A stretch of DNA of 64,000 bases from Botryosphaeria dothidea. Taxonomy: Eukaryota; Ascomycota; Dothideomycetes; Botryosphaeriales; Botryosphaeriaceae. Made by a program: the position numbers and the translations under genes. Shown piece by piece: positions 54,832-64,000 of the stretch (position 1 is its first letter; each line of letters begins with the position of its first letter). A model generated the notes under the pieces. It saw nothing but the letters and a program-made list of their open reading frames with translations, made no database searches and was not told the DNA's origin. The stretch covers positions 1,550,001 to 1,614,000 of the forward strand of contig WWBZ02000062.1 in assembly GCA_011503125.2 (NCBI GenBank), written 5' to 3'.

Positions 54832-55486
54832 GCGGCGCGGGAGTCGCGGAGGCATTGTGGCTGCTTGGAATTGCGACGTGACGCGAGGGCCGGGCAGCGA
54901 GGGGTCAAAGGCCGGCCATGCTCTCGCGAAAGTGGTGCGCGCAAGGGCGTTATTGCATGGGACGACGGGGACGCGCGCACACGGGGGTTGAGTGTGGTGG
55001 GCGAGGGCGGAGATGGGGACGGATCGAAGGCTGCGGAACTGGGGCTGATGTCAGTGTCGGGTGGCCCATGCTCCTGTGCGCGCTGCAGCTCCGCGACGCG
55101 ATGACTCTGCGGGAGGGACAGCGTGCGCGAACATCCGCTGGAGCTTCGCAACTTGCCGCCGGCCCGTCACCACCCGCTTCACCGCATTCGTGGACGCTGC
55201 CTTCCTTCAGCCCTCTTCTCGGCCCTTCCGCTCTCCAGTGCTCGCTCCCTCCGACCATGCCTCTGCCCAGGCAGCCTTTACTTCCCCTCTGACCCTGAGT
55301 GAGCCAGCCCCGCCTAATAAGGAAGCCTCGCTACCGTCGCCGTCGCGTGCCCACCCGCCGCGTGCCTCCGTATCCTCCGTTGTTAACTCCGCCTCGCTGA
55401 GCCTGTCCACGCGACGCCCTGACACTCCTCTCCACCAGTCCACCTGCCGCTTGCTGAACTCTCCGCCTGCCAGTTGATTGCTCGCC
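54832..55486. promoter_or_regulatory. Divergent promoter of the NADH kinase and acyltransferase genes
   Basis: About 655 GC-rich bases separate two divergent start codons of mitochondrial or lipid-related genes. The part before 55487 is CT-rich. No sharp TATA or other element is identified. Confidence 0.4.
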
Positions 55487-56972
55487 ATGGACTCCGACGG
55501 CCTGAAGCACCGGCACCATGCCGCTACACCGCAGACGCAGCCAATACCACCCGAAGACCTGCGTGCACACGGCCCCGACGCCGCCAAGGCAGTACACCCC
55601 GCCGGCCCCGTCAAGCATGGCGGAGCTATGCAGGCTCTGCGCATGTTTCTCTTCGCTGTCTACTTCATGGGTAGCTGCGTGTGGTGAGTTGCTTTCGTGT
55701 CTGCTACCACTCCGCTAAACAACTAGGTTCTTACTCGGCCTTAGTATCAACGTCACCCAGCTCATCGGCGCCCCGCTATATTTCTACAGCAAAGACTGGT
55801 ACTATGCCTGGATGGCCGTTACAAAGCAGCACTTTGGTCTGCTTATCACCACCATGACCCAGTGGTGGTCGCCCACTACTGTGAGAGTCAGTGGCGACGA
55901 GAGTGTGCGGGGGCAACTCAGGCAGACAGAGGACGGTCGTTTGGAGTGCGATTTTCCTGATCGCATGGTTTTGATTGCGAACCACCAGGTGCGTCTCGCT
56001 CTATCAGAGTAGCCAGCTGTAGTGCTAATACGGGCCAGATCTACACCGACTGGCTGTACTTGTGGTGGATTGCTTATACTTCGCGCATGCATGGCCACCT
56101 CTACATCATCCTCAAAGAATCGCTGAAATACATTCCTATAATCGGCAACGGCATGCAGTTTTTCAGCTTCATTTTTTTGTCCCGCAAGTGGGCCACGGAT
56201 AAACCCCGTTTCCAGCATCGCCTGCAGAAGCTCAATGCACGTCACAAGGGTCCCATGTCTGGAGATCACGATTTGGATCCCATGTGGCTTCTCATCTTCC
56301 CTGAGGGCACAAATCTCTCTCAAAACGGCCGCGACTCGAGCGCACGTTGGGCCGAGAAGAGCAGCCAAAATGACTTGAGACATGCTCTTCTCCCAAGAAG
56401 CACCGGCTTGTTCTTCTGTCTGCATGAGCTGAAGGGGACCACTGAGTGGGTCTATGACTGCACCATGGCGTACGAGGGAGTCCCGTGAGTACCCCTGCCG
56501 AATCCTAGAGAATGTCATATTAACGAAAAACAGCCGCGGTCAATATGGCCAAGACATCTTCACCCTGTACTCCACTTATTTCCAGGGCAGGCCGCCGCGG
56601 TCTGTAAACCTTCACTGGCGCAGATTTGCTGTCAAGGATATTCCGTTGTCCTCCCAAACCGAATTTGAGCAATGGGTTCTGCAACGCTGGCGTGAGAAGG
56701 ACGACCTTCTCGAAATTTACCTACAGACCGGTCGATTTCCAGCTGATCCCGAAGGCGTCCGCTATGAAACCGGTAAGGGCATCAACGGCTGGGCAACACT
56801 CAACAAGGACAAGACAATCGCCGACGGCAAAGGCTACATCGAGACCGAAGTCCGACCGAAGACTCCAATCGAGTTCCTACAAATATTTGTTCCCGGAGCC
56901 GCGGCATTACTGCTGTGGAATGTGGTGTCCAAAACGTGGAGACTGGCAAAGACTTTCACCGGGGGTGCGTAG
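55487..56972 (+). CDS. PlsC-type lysophospholipid acyltransferase (LCLAT/Cst26-like)
   Basis: There are four exons, 55487–55683, 55727–55988, 56039–56484 and 56534–56972, with 43–50-nt introns, encoding 447 residues. All phases close. A hydrophobic segment (MFLFAVYFMGSCVWFLLGLSI) lies near residues 50–73. Acyltransferase block I is NHQIYTDW, with the H152-x4-D157 catalytic pair; block III is FPEGTN at about 240–245, which binds the glycerol phosphate. A hydrophobic segment near the C-terminus (FLQIFVPGAAALLLWNVV) anchors the protein. The layout follows the lysocardiolipin/1-acylglycerol-3-phosphate acyltransferase group (yeast Cst26/Psi1, animal LCLAT1), which remodels phosphatidylinositol or cardiolipin acyl chains in the ER or mitochondria-associated membranes. 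The exact substrate is uncertain. The Thr in NHQIYTDW instead of the usual Ser is within family variation. Confidence 0.9.
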
Positions 56973-57692
56973 GTGGTCTTTTTTTTCACATGTCAACATT
57001 CCGACCCACCGCCCTCACGTCATCATCACCTTTCTCGATACGAGTCGGAGGTTTCCGTTCTACTAGCAGGATCAGCGTTTGCACACTCCTCGCTTCTGGC
57101 ATAGGTGACAGAAGACTACGCCGAATATGTCCTTTGTCCGCAATAATCCGTAATGGAAAAACCGCGGACAATCCGTCCTAGACTCCGCCCCATTCCTACG
57201 TCCTATTCATCGCATTCTGCTTGCCTTGTTTTTTTGCGACTGAGACATCTGCGTCATACCCAGGTCTGTTTCTCCGGTGTAGTCGGGTACTTCTTTCGGC
57301 CAGCGATTGGATTAGAGGATAAGGCTTATTGCTTGTTTACGACGAGTCTGTCATAGGTGGATGTTCTCCTTTCGTCATTCTGCCGGCGTAACTGATTCGA
57401 GAATTGGGATAAGAAACACGTGGTGCATTACGAAGACAATGCCGCGAGGCTATGCGTATGATATTCCTAAGGATTAGGACTATGACTATTTTCATGCTTA
57501 GACGACTCCACTCAGGAGATGGAAACGAAATGCATTTCATGAAGTCACTACCTACAGCTCGATAAATGGAAATATGAAACTCCCATATCTTGCAGACACA
57601 TGCTGGATGATTCTGCTATGTGGAAAGTAAGCAGCAGCTGTATTATGGGACGTTTCGATGAAGACGCCTGATGGCAAAGTGAAAGTGAGTCT
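56973..57692. other. Convergent intergenic region
   Basis: About 720 bases between convergent stops, beginning with a T9 run after the acyltransferase stop. Nothing recognisable. Confidence 0.45.
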
Positions 57693-58162
57693 TTAAACCA
57701 CCCTCTCATCCAGATCGCACGACAGCAACATCTCGGCCGTCCTGTGCCCATCCCTCGAGTACCCTTCCACAAACATCTCGCCCCACTCGCCGACGGTGTT
57801 GTCATAGGTCGTGGCTGGTTTGGTCTTGCATAGTCCGCACATGACTTCCTTCAACTCGCCCATCAAACCCAGCCGCGGATAAGCTTTCACGATGGCGTTG
57901 TACTCGTCCCAGGTAAGGATTCCGGCCGGGACGGTGCGGTCGGGGCCTTGGAAGTCGGCCCAGCTATAGTGATCAAAGGCGTACGTCAGATATCGGAGAC
58001 TTTCGGCTTTATCTTCTTCTTTCCTTCCCCTTTTCTTCTTCCCATTTTCATGCTGCGGAGCGTGCATGAAACTGAAAATGAACAGATGGATCTACAAAGA
58101 CACAGCACAAAGAAAAGGAGAACAGAAACAAGTCAAACGCATCTACGGAGAGAGGGAGGGAT

Positions 58163-58202
<40 letters not shown>

Positions 58203-58766
58203 AGAAGAAGAAGAAGAAGAAGAAGAAGAAGAAGAAGAAGAAGAAGAAGAAGAAAAAACTCACATCCCATACGCCGTCGCCGCCACCGGCGGCTCCTTGT
58301 GAAACACAACCGACCCGATCGTATGCAGCGCAATCGCATCCCAAACCCGCTGCGACTTGCTCCCCTTGTACGCGCCGCTCACCACCCCGTTCCCGCCGTC
58401 CCCGCCATCCCACCCTGGCGGCGCGTTGTCCCGCAGAAACGCCACCGCCGCCTCCGCCCCGTCCACCTCGAACCGCTTGTCCGCGCTCACGCACGCGCCC
58501 GTCGGGTCCCACCCCAGGTCGTGCATGACCGTGGCGAGCGCCAGCACTTCGCCGTCGAGGCCGCGCAGGGACGGGATCTTGGGCGCGATGGTCGCCGCGA
58601 AGAGCCAGGAGCGCATGATGTGGTTGAAGGCGGTCGGGCTGGAGTGGGCGTGCGTGTAGGCGAGGGCGGAGAGGACGAGGGGCGTGCGGGGGAGGGTGGA
58701 GAGGAGGGAGGCGGGGAGGGAGGGGTGGGAGGGGAAGAGGTCGCCGGAGGGGGCGGTGGGGGGCAT
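57693..58766 (-). CDS. HD-domain protein, cyanamide hydratase (Ddi2)-like
   Basis: There are two minus-strand exons, 58766–58264 and 57963–57693, joined over a 300-nt intron (GTGAGT...TATAG), encoding 257 residues. The HD metal-binding pattern is visible: H49 in TAFNHIMRSWLF, H82-D83 in ATVMHDLGWDPTG, then DAIALHTIGSVVFHKEP. VSADKRFEVDGAEAAVAFLR and the exon-2 ILTWDEYNAIVKAYPRLGL and CGLCKTKPATTYDN segments are characteristic of fungal homologs of Ddi2/Ddi3, which hydrate cyanamide to urea; the family also occurs in several secondary-metabolite clusters. The substrate here is inferred. Without splicing, exon 1 would stop two bases past the donor. The intron contains a long GA/GAA microsatellite, which is odd for a fungal intron and could affect splicing. 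Confidence 0.85.
58165..58255. repeat. Compound microsatellite (GA)n(GAA)n inside the HD-protein intron
   Basis: About 17 GA repeats run directly into about 18 GAA repeats, all within the intron of the HD-domain gene. On the coding strand this is CTT then CT, lying immediately after the donor site, so the whole 5' half of the intron is a pyrimidine tract. A minus-strand ORF of 297 codons reads through it as poly-Phe and Ser-Leu; that is an artefact. Confidence 0.95.
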
Positions 58767-59819
58767 TGTGTTTGTTTTCGTGGTGTAGTTTGAATGGGAG
58801 GATGCGGATGGCTTTTGATATCGGGGAAATGGAAGAGGAGGGTGGGCGGTTGCTGTGCGATGGGGAGCGCCTGGTTCTATGCGGAGTTCTTAGTGGTGCT
58901 TCTTGAGACCGGTCACTGGCTTTTGTGGGCTTCTCTGCCAATTCTTCCCAAAGATGGGCTGCGGATGTCTGATGTAGGAGATCCGGATCGTTTTGAAGTG
59001 TCGTGGATCTTTATACAGCCCCACCGTGGAGCGGGGCACCCGCATAAACTATGCAGGAGACCTATTGCCGATTACTTAACAAGATAAATCTTCCGAATTC
59101 CATCTGTGCTCACCTAAGCCGGAGCTATTGCTGATATTCATCCTTCCCGCCATAAGTGGTAAATGATAAACTAGAGGCGTATCGGAAAGTCGCGTGGGTG
59201 CTCGGCCGAGGACGTCGGGCATGAAAGATGCTTTCTACTAGATGGCATTAGAGCGCGCAGTGCGCTATCCATAGCAGTATCCAGGCAACAGGATTTCCTG
59301 TTCAGGCAGTTGCCAACATTCGAAGAGCCGTTGGATCTGTGCATCCCTGATACGACTTGGAGGAAAGCCATGTTTCTTTTTGGGAATGTGTTTAAAGATA
59401 TTCTCGACCTCCTTGTTTTCTTTCCCTTGACACTCAGTTTCATCGTCGGTGAGCTTGCCCCATCTGACGGGGCCGGGATACCATAAGTCCGCGCTGGACT
59501 GGGCGAGGACTCGCATTGTCAAAGAGGATGTGTTGCTTGGCGTCGCGCGGGTTGTGTTTCAGGTTGCAGGCGAGGTGCGATGCTGATTATTGTAGAATAG
59601 AGAATTGACATCAACGAAGAGAAAATTACTGTTGCATATGCCCACTCTGTAGAGTCGGAGAATTAATATTTGTGATCAGATTATTGTCGGGTGTAGTTTC
59701 GTAACGTTGAAACGCCGCGCTGAGCCCGTGGCTTTTTCCCATTGGAACTTGATAGTATGGCGATCATCCAGTGTTTTATATTTATCAGATAAAATCCTGG
59801 ATGAGTTTCCATATGCGCT
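58767..59819. other. Intergenic region with a possible gene remnant
   Basis: About 1 kb. A minus-strand ORF at 59265–59522 (85 codons) has a natural-looking composition (GKENKEVENIFKHIPKKKHG), and a second frame upstream also reads reasonably, but no splice sites join them and I cannot place a complete gene. The rest shows nothing. Confidence 0.3.
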
Positions 59820-60233
59820 TTAATCATGATCTTCGAATCCTTGGAAGTGGTGATTCTTATTGAGCCACAGAGCCTTGGATACTTCTTTCCACAAATGGGA
59901 CATAGGAACTGGGCTTGCTGAGTTTCTGTGGGCCCGCAATCGAATGGGGCAGGTCTTGTTGTCCTGGGGTCGATTTATCAATAGAAAATAGAAATTCTTA
60001 AAAGCTGCACCATGATCCTTTGTTAATTCCTGAAGTTTGTGTGCATCGTCCTGAGTGGTAGAGCCTTCGTTTGTTGTGCTGGGTTTTGTTTGCAGGACGA
60101 GGGCCAGATGAAGAATCGGAAGTTTGGAGAAAACCGAAAGCGCGGGGCATAGCGAGTTCTTAATTAGCCATGGCTTGGCATCAAGTATATTATGTCGTCC
60201 ATTCACCCCCTTCGCTATGGATTGCAGCTTCAT
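59820..60233 (-). CDS. Hypothetical protein, 137 codons, low support
   Basis: The single-exon frame starts with ATG at 60233. The product is basic with mixed composition and no low-complexity bias (for example FKNFYFLLINRPQDN and LWKEVSKALWLNKN), which is more protein-like than most unused frames in this window. There is no domain, signal peptide or membrane segment, and no homolog that I recognise. It lies just upstream of, and divergent from, the GST gene, only 68 bases from its ATG, which leaves little room for two promoters and counts against it. It could be a remnant, part of a longer spliced gene, or chance. Confidence 0.28.
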   Translation of the reverse strand: MKLQSIAKGVNGRHNILDAKPWLIKNSLCPALSVFSKLPILHLALVLQTKPSTTNEGSTTQDDAHKLQELTKDHGAAFKNFYFLLINRPQDNKTCPIRLRAHRNSASPVPMSHLWKEVSKALWLNKNHHFQGFEDHD

Positions 60234-60301
60234 AGGTTAGTAATACAGCTGGACGGCGCGTTCTCATCCGTCAAATTTTATTCTCCAACTTCGAGCCACT
60301 C

Positions 60302-60877
60302 ATGTCTGCCAACGCCCCCAAACTAGTCCTCTATGACCCCATGGGCGTCAACACCCACGTCGTCCGCCTCTTCATTCTCAAGCGCGGCGGCCTCAACCTC
60401 GACGTCAAACAAATCGACATCATGAGAATGGAAAACCGCAAACCCGCCTACCGCAACAACGTCAACCCTCAGGGAGAGGTCCCCGCCCTGCGCGTCAACG
60501 ACACCTTCGTCTTGACCGAGATCACTGCCGTGTGCGAATACCTAGACGAGATCGCGCAAGGGGGAAGCTCGCTGCTCGGCTCGACGGCACTGGAGCGGGC
60601 GGAGACGCGCATGTGGCTGCGTCGCATGGATCTCGAGATCGCGCAGCCGATTACTGGCTGGTGGCGCAACGACCCGGAGACACTGGATTTTGACAAGGGC
60701 AACCGCCTGCCGACGCCGGAGGCGAGGCTGAATCAGAAGGTGATGATCAATCAGTCTTTGAATCATCTGGATGACGAGTTAGAGGGGAAGACGTGGCTCT
60801 ATAGGGAGAGGTTTACGGTGGCCGATATCCATTTTTACGGGTTGGTCAAGTTGATGGCAATGCAGCCGGCGCCGTAG
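60302..60877 (+). CDS. Glutathione S-transferase-like protein, C-terminally truncated by an in-frame TAG
   Basis: The frame has 191 codons before TAG at 60875–60877. The N-terminal thioredoxin-fold domain has KLVLYDPMGVNTHVVRLFILKRG, NPQGEVPALRVND (cis-Pro loop for glutathione) and LTEITAVCEYLDE, where Glu-Ile-Thr takes the place of the usual Glu-Ser. The helical C-terminal domain includes MWLRRMDLEIAQPITGWWR and the N-capping-box region FTVADIHFYGLVKLM. The frame continues past the TAG for 39 further codons of clear GST character, so the natural end is at 60997 and the last helices are lost unless the stop is read through. GSTs conjugate glutathione to electrophiles. The stop may make this a recent pseudogene. 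It is intronless and convergent with the enoyl reductase. Confidence 0.75.
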   Translation: MSANAPKLVLYDPMGVNTHVVRLFILKRGGLNLDVKQIDIMRMENRKPAYRNNVNPQGEVPALRVNDTFVLTEITAVCEYLDEIAQGGSSLLGSTALERAETRMWLRRMDLEIAQPITGWWRNDPETLDFDKGNRLPTPEARLNQKVMINQSLNHLDDELEGKTWLYRERFTVADIHFYGLVKLMAMQPAP

Positions 60878-60997
60878 GTGTTATCCGAGACGCGGAAGAA
60901 TGTTGCGGCGTACTTCAAGAGGATGGATGAGAGGGAGGCATGTAGATCTGCGATGGGGTTGTTTGATGCGAAGGTGTCCGTGCCTGCGAAGGCTTGA
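60878..60997 (+). pseudogene. C-terminal remainder of the GST after the in-frame stop
   Basis: In the same frame as the GST, 39 codons follow the TAG up to TGA at 60995–60997. They read VLSETRKNVAAYFKRMDER then EACRSAMGLFDAKVSVPAKA, which is the expected last helix of a GST (RKNVAAYFKRMDEREACRSAM). No intron with usable GT–AG sites removes the stop without deleting the conserved DIHFYGLVK segment. A single change of a Tyr codon (TAT or TAC) to TAG is the simplest explanation. Confidence 0.75.
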
Positions 60998-61287
60998 AGT
61001 AAACTGGTGCGGTCCAGGTCGAGGGTTATGAGGGAAAAAAGCTGTCTGCTCAGGGAATATGCTTGAAAGATACATTTCCAATCCATTGCTCTGTCGAATT
61101 AAAACCTATATGACAAAGTGGTAGGAAGATCTGCTGCTTATTTTTGCATAAACTGCCAACCTGAAGGTCAAAAATTTTTATCTCATTGTTTTTAAAGATC
61201 AAGAAACATTGTGTGATGATACTCTTTTGCTTCATTGTTACTTACTGGCAGTGCACTTTGGCACCTCACAGGAGCATACGCTCAAAT
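60998..61287. other. Convergent 3' region
   Basis: These 290 bases lie between the GST end and the enoyl reductase stop; AT-rich with no feature. Confidence 0.4.
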
Positions 61288-62325
61288 TCAAACCTTGTAC
61301 ACCAGCTTCACACCACTGACTTTGTCCTGCCGCATATCGTTCAACCCGTTCAGAACGCCAGCAAGACCGCCCTCACGCAGCTCCGGCGGGTGCACCTTGA
61401 TCTTCCCCTGCTCCAAAAGCTCAGACGTTGCCTTCCAGAACTTAGCCGCAAACTCCAGGTCTTGAGGCCTCGCCGCCGTCGTTCTGGTGCCCTTCCTGTA
61501 CTCCTCTCCAAACGCTGTATACGCAAAAGTCGTCTCGTTCTCGACATCCTTGCGCGGGAAGTCCTTGACGGGCAGCAGAGCGCTGTACTTGCCGCCCTTG
61601 CTTCCAAACGCCTCGGCGCAGATATCCCTGCTGGCAGGCAGGGAGATGCAGTCGAAAACATGCGCCAGCTGGTCCCCCGCCGCCTTCCTGATCTCTGCGC
61701 CCACGCCGGGGGTCTTGTAGTCGAACACCTGGTCCGCGCCGAGCCTCTTCACGAGGTCGAAGTTGCGCGGCGAGCACGTCGTCAGCACGGTAAGGCCCGA
61801 CAGCTTCGCGTACTGGATCGCCAGCGTCCCCGTCGCCGTGCTACCGCCGTAGACGAGCACCGGGAAGGGCTCCCTCGTCGGCTCGGTGGGCCACGGCAGC
61901 TGGAGGCTCTGGTACAGGCCTTGCGCCACCGTCGTCACGCCCACGCCCAGCGTCGCGGCCTCCTCCATCGACAGGTTGTCCGGGACCTTGGTGGCCAGCG
62001 CCGCCTTGGCCATGATGTGCTCGGCGAAGGCGCCGTCTTCGCGGTTCGAGGCATTGGTGCCGTGTACGGCGCCGGCGACGCGGTCGCCCACGCGGAAGCC
62101 GTTGGTGTTGCCCGGGCCGAGCTCTTCGACGATGCCCGAGTAGTCGCAGCCGGGCGTCAGGCCCGGCTCGGCCCGCGTGTCGATGGATTTCCAGTCGGTG
62201 GGGTTGAGGGCCACGTATTCTGTGCGGACTTTTATGTAGTCGGGGCGCATGGAGGGGATTGGTGCGTCGGCGACGAGCCTTGCATCCTTGAGGTTTTGGA
62301 CGATGATGGCGCGTTGGGTGGACAT
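61288..62325 (-). CDS. Zinc-independent MDR oxidoreductase (trans-enoyl reductase-like)
   Basis: The intronless frame has 345 codons. The GroES-like N-terminal domain has YVALNPTDWKSID and PGCDYSGIVEELGPG followed by VGDRVAGAVHG. The Rossmann domain has VLVYGGSTATGTLAIQYAKLSG, the NADPH-binding loop, and VLTTCSPRNFDLVKRLGADQVFDY. The zinc-ligand cysteines of alcohol dehydrogenases are missing, which places it in the quinone/enoyl reductase side of the MDR superfamily. The FKVHPPEL-like end (IKVHPPELREGGLAGVLNGLNDMRQDKVSGVKLVYKV) is common to fungal trans-acting enoyl reductases of the LovC/ToxD type. No polyketide synthase is nearby, so a role in secondary metabolism is not supported here; a general detoxifying reductase is as likely. 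A 381-codon plus-strand ORF over it is a shadow. Confidence 0.9.
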   Translation of the reverse strand: MSTQRAIIVQNLKDARLVADAPIPSMRPDYIKVRTEYVALNPTDWKSIDTRAEPGLTPGCDYSGIVEELGPGNTNGFRVGDRVAGAVHGTNASNREDGAFAEHIMAKAALATKVPDNLSMEEAATLGVGVTTVAQGLYQSLQLPWPTEPTREPFPVLVYGGSTATGTLAIQYAKLSGLTVLTTCSPRNFDLVKRLGADQVFDYKTPGVGAEIRKAAGDQLAHVFDCISLPASRDICAEAFGSKGGKYSALLPVKDFPRKDVENETTFAYTAFGEEYRKGTRTTAARPQDLEFAAKFWKATSELLEQGKIKVHPPELREGGLAGVLNGLNDMRQDKVSGVKLVYKV

Positions 62326-63329
62326 GACTGAACAGGATAGTCTGATTCGGGTTCAGGAGAGATGAGCTGGATGGTGAGAAAAGCGAGTCAGCTTCGGGGC
62401 AATCAGACCCTGTCAACGTGCAAGTGATTATATATGAGGCGGGGTGATTAGAAATCAAGGCTCATCCGAGGCCAGTCGCCAGAGGCCAATTTGGTTGTGG
62501 TATGTAGAACGGGAGAGGGGCTCAATGCCGCGGTTGTTGGCTGAATCTGCCCGTCAGCGGACGAATGGGTTCGGCAATGTTGTTCAGAAAGTGCAATGGC
62601 GAGGGGCTGAGGAGGAGTCCGAATGACGTCAAACATCGCGGGACTTGTGCAGGGATAACGGACACGGATCCGTTTCCAAATCCGGCGCTGCAACCGCGTT
62701 CCTGCATCAACGAGGGTTGGTTTGATCTGTCAACCCCCCTCCCCCCCCCTCCTTCAACAATCACCGATCCTGAGCTGTTTGGCAAAATTGTGTGCAAATA
62801 CCATTTGGCAATCGTCTTTTTCGCGATGTGGCAACGACTTCGACCACGCATTGGATGCCATCGGCCTTGATTGTTTTTGACAGGAACCGTAGTGGCTCGT
62901 TTAATGATCGTTTTAAGCTGACTCCCATGGGGTAAGAGGTTTGTTTATAATAGTCTCTTTGTAGATCGGTGTTGGAAAAGATTGCAAAGTTTCCAACAGG
63001 GTTGAAGTTTTCTCTGCCTAGACAATGCACTCCCAAGTTCAAATCAATTCGTTAGAAATTGAAGTTTTGGCTATGCTGTCTTGTTCTGAAAACAAGGCAT
63101 TGTTCATGGTAGGCGCTTTTACTTCTATATGGTACAGACGACTCTTTGTTAACAATGTTGTTCCCAGGCGTGGACAAGGCACTGTTCAGCAGAAACAGAG
63201 CCAAAGTTCACAGACCATAAAACCCTCCCAAGCCTCCAAGGCCCTCTTTCCTCGATTTATCTTGCATCCTCGAAGTTGCACCTGAGCCTGACGTTCATAC
63301 ATACACCTTCCCTAATCAACACCAGCAAG
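62326..63329. promoter_or_regulatory. Divergent intergenic region of the enoyl reductase and the terminal gene
   Basis: About 1 kb, with a C-rich run near 62735–62755 (CCCCCCTCCCCCCCCCTCC). Small ORFs on both strands are unsupported. The part before 63330 ends in CCTAATCAACACCAGCAAGATG, a usual fungal leader. Confidence 0.4.
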
Positions 63330-64000
63330 ATGGATCCCACCAACAACGACCCCATCAGGCCTCGAAGCGCACCAAGCAGCCTGGCCCTACAACCCATCCC
63401 CAGCACCACTACCCCTTCTCCCGCCGTCCGCCAGCGCCGCGAGTCCCCTTTCGCTTCCATCGCGCGCATCTTCTCCCGCTCCTCCTCGCACCCATCTCCC
63501 CCCCGCTCCCGCTCCTCCTCCTCCTCCTCCTCCTCCTCCTCCTCCTCTACAATCCCACCACAGCTACCCCAACCCACCCCATGGCCCAACCCGCGCGCCA
63601 ACTGCGGCCACATCGTCGAGCGCCCCTTCGCCGGCATGACCACCTCGCCGACCAAATGCCAGCGCTGCCACCTGCGCGACCTCGCGTCGCGCACCTTCCA
63701 CGTCTGGAAGAGCCGCAAGGGCGTCTACGGCGCGGGACACCCGCAGACCAAGGCGGCGGGGCGCGCGCACACCCTCGCGCGGGCGGCGTGGGCGAACCAC
63801 CTTGACGAGCTGGCGGCCGGGTGCGCGGAGGAGTGGCGGGCGCAGAGCGGCGAGGCGGGCGGCGCCGCTGCCGAGCAGAGGGAGAAGAAGGTTGCGTTTG
63901 CCGAGGACGTGGAGGGGAAAGGGGATGGGGGGAGGCATAAGGCCTTGTTCTCGCGGCACCACGAGGGGTATGTGCCGGGTAAGTATGCGGGGGATTTGTT
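63330..64000 (+). CDS. Poly-Ser hypothetical protein with CGH...CxxC motif, 3' truncated by window end
   Basis: The frame starts at ATG 63330 and is open to the window end; a donor GTAAGT at 63979 probably closes the first exon at 63978 (216 codons, phase 1). The first part is Pro/Ser/Arg-rich and contains 12 consecutive Ser codons (TCC repeat, about 63512–63547). After it come NCGHIVERPFAGMTTSPTKCQRCHLRDL, with Cys-Gly-His and Cys-x2-Cys that could coordinate one zinc ion, then FHVWKSRKGVYGAGHPQTKAAGRAH and the helix LARAAWANHLDELAAGCAEEW. I do not recognise the family. The gene continues past the window. The minus-strand ORF that reads the Ser repeat as poly-Glu is a shadow. Confidence 0.65.
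   Translation, partial: MDPTNNDPIRPRSAPSSLALQPIPSTTTPSPAVRQRRESPFASIARIFSRSSSHPSPPRSRSSSSSSSSSSSSTIPPQLPQPTPWPNPRANCGHIVERPFAGMTTSPTKCQRCHLRDLASRTFHVWKSRKGVYGAGHPQTKAAGRAHTLARAAWANHLDELAAGCAEEWRAQSGEAGGAAAEQREKKVAFAEDVEGKGDGGRHKALFSRHHEGYVPGKYAGDL
63512..63547. repeat. TCC trinucleotide microsatellite encoding poly-Ser
   Basis: About 12 TCC units lie in frame in the terminal gene, likely variable between strains. Confidence 0.85.

Noticed and set aside
58048..58941. 297-codon minus-strand ORF across the GA/GAA microsatellite
   Set aside because: It reads an intron repeat as poly-Phe and poly-Ser-Leu and lies out of frame with the HD-domain exon.
61186..62331. 381-codon plus-strand ORF over the enoyl reductase
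   Set aside because: Fully antisense to an MDR reductase with all motifs in place; Arg/His-rich composition reflects GC-rich third positions.
63257..63718. 153-codon minus-strand ORF with poly-Glu
   Set aside because: Antisense reading of the TCC serine repeat; the plus-strand frame has a usual leader, an open frame to the window end and a donor site.

Overview
This window looks like nuclear DNA of a filamentous ascomycete, most likely a Dothideomycete. Supported genes have short GT–AG introns (about 41–60 nt) with CTAAC/CTGAC-like branch points, untranslated leaders are pyrimidine-rich, there are no operons or Shine-Dalgarno sites, and the proteins (WOPR regulator, Pos5-like NADH kinase, mitochondrial SSB, NIPA transporter, WDR70) are fungal or general eukaryotic types. 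The lineage is an inference. I saw no convincing tRNA, rRNA, CRISPR or intact transposon, and no AT-rich RIP-like block. Exon coordinates are mine, from reading splice sites and phases; none is confirmed by transcripts.

1–10 kb: the 3' end of a conserved fungal protein; two disordered-protein ORFs on the minus strand that may be one gene, the second with a pair of DnaJ-type CxxCxGxG motifs; a small secreted six-cysteine protein; a mitochondrial SSB divergent from a tautomerase; and a Gly/His-rich protein with an MGC acylation-type N-terminus.

10–17 kb: an accessory block. Three proteins share an LPRE(L/I)RD(L/I)I motif near the N-terminus. Next to them is an unnamed family ('family X' here) with one intact gene and one decayed copy beside it; a second intact member lies at 41.6–42.6 kb with its intron at the same place and phase.

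17–34 kb: about 15 kb without a credible gene, then a WOPR-domain (Gti1/Pac2, Wor1/Ryp1/Sge1-type) master regulator. A very long non-coding region upstream of such a gene recalls Candida albicans WOR1. It contains a 27-bp-stem inverted repeat, C/G homopolymer tracts, TTAAAG-like sites and, next to the gene, a CT tract.

35–57 kb: mainly housekeeping genes: cardiolipin synthase (CDP-alcohol phosphotransferase signature intact), an acidic hypothetical protein, family X copy 2, a DHA1 MFS transporter, WDR70, a NIPA-type magnesium transporter, and a mitochondrial NAD(H) kinase divergent from a PlsC-type acyltransferase.

57–64 kb: an HD-domain (cyanamide hydratase-like) protein whose intron carries a compound GA/GAA microsatellite; a glutathione S-transferase interrupted by an in-frame TAG; a convergent MDR-type enoyl reductase; and the first exon of a poly-Ser protein with a CxxC motif that runs off the end. 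No biosynthetic cluster is evident.
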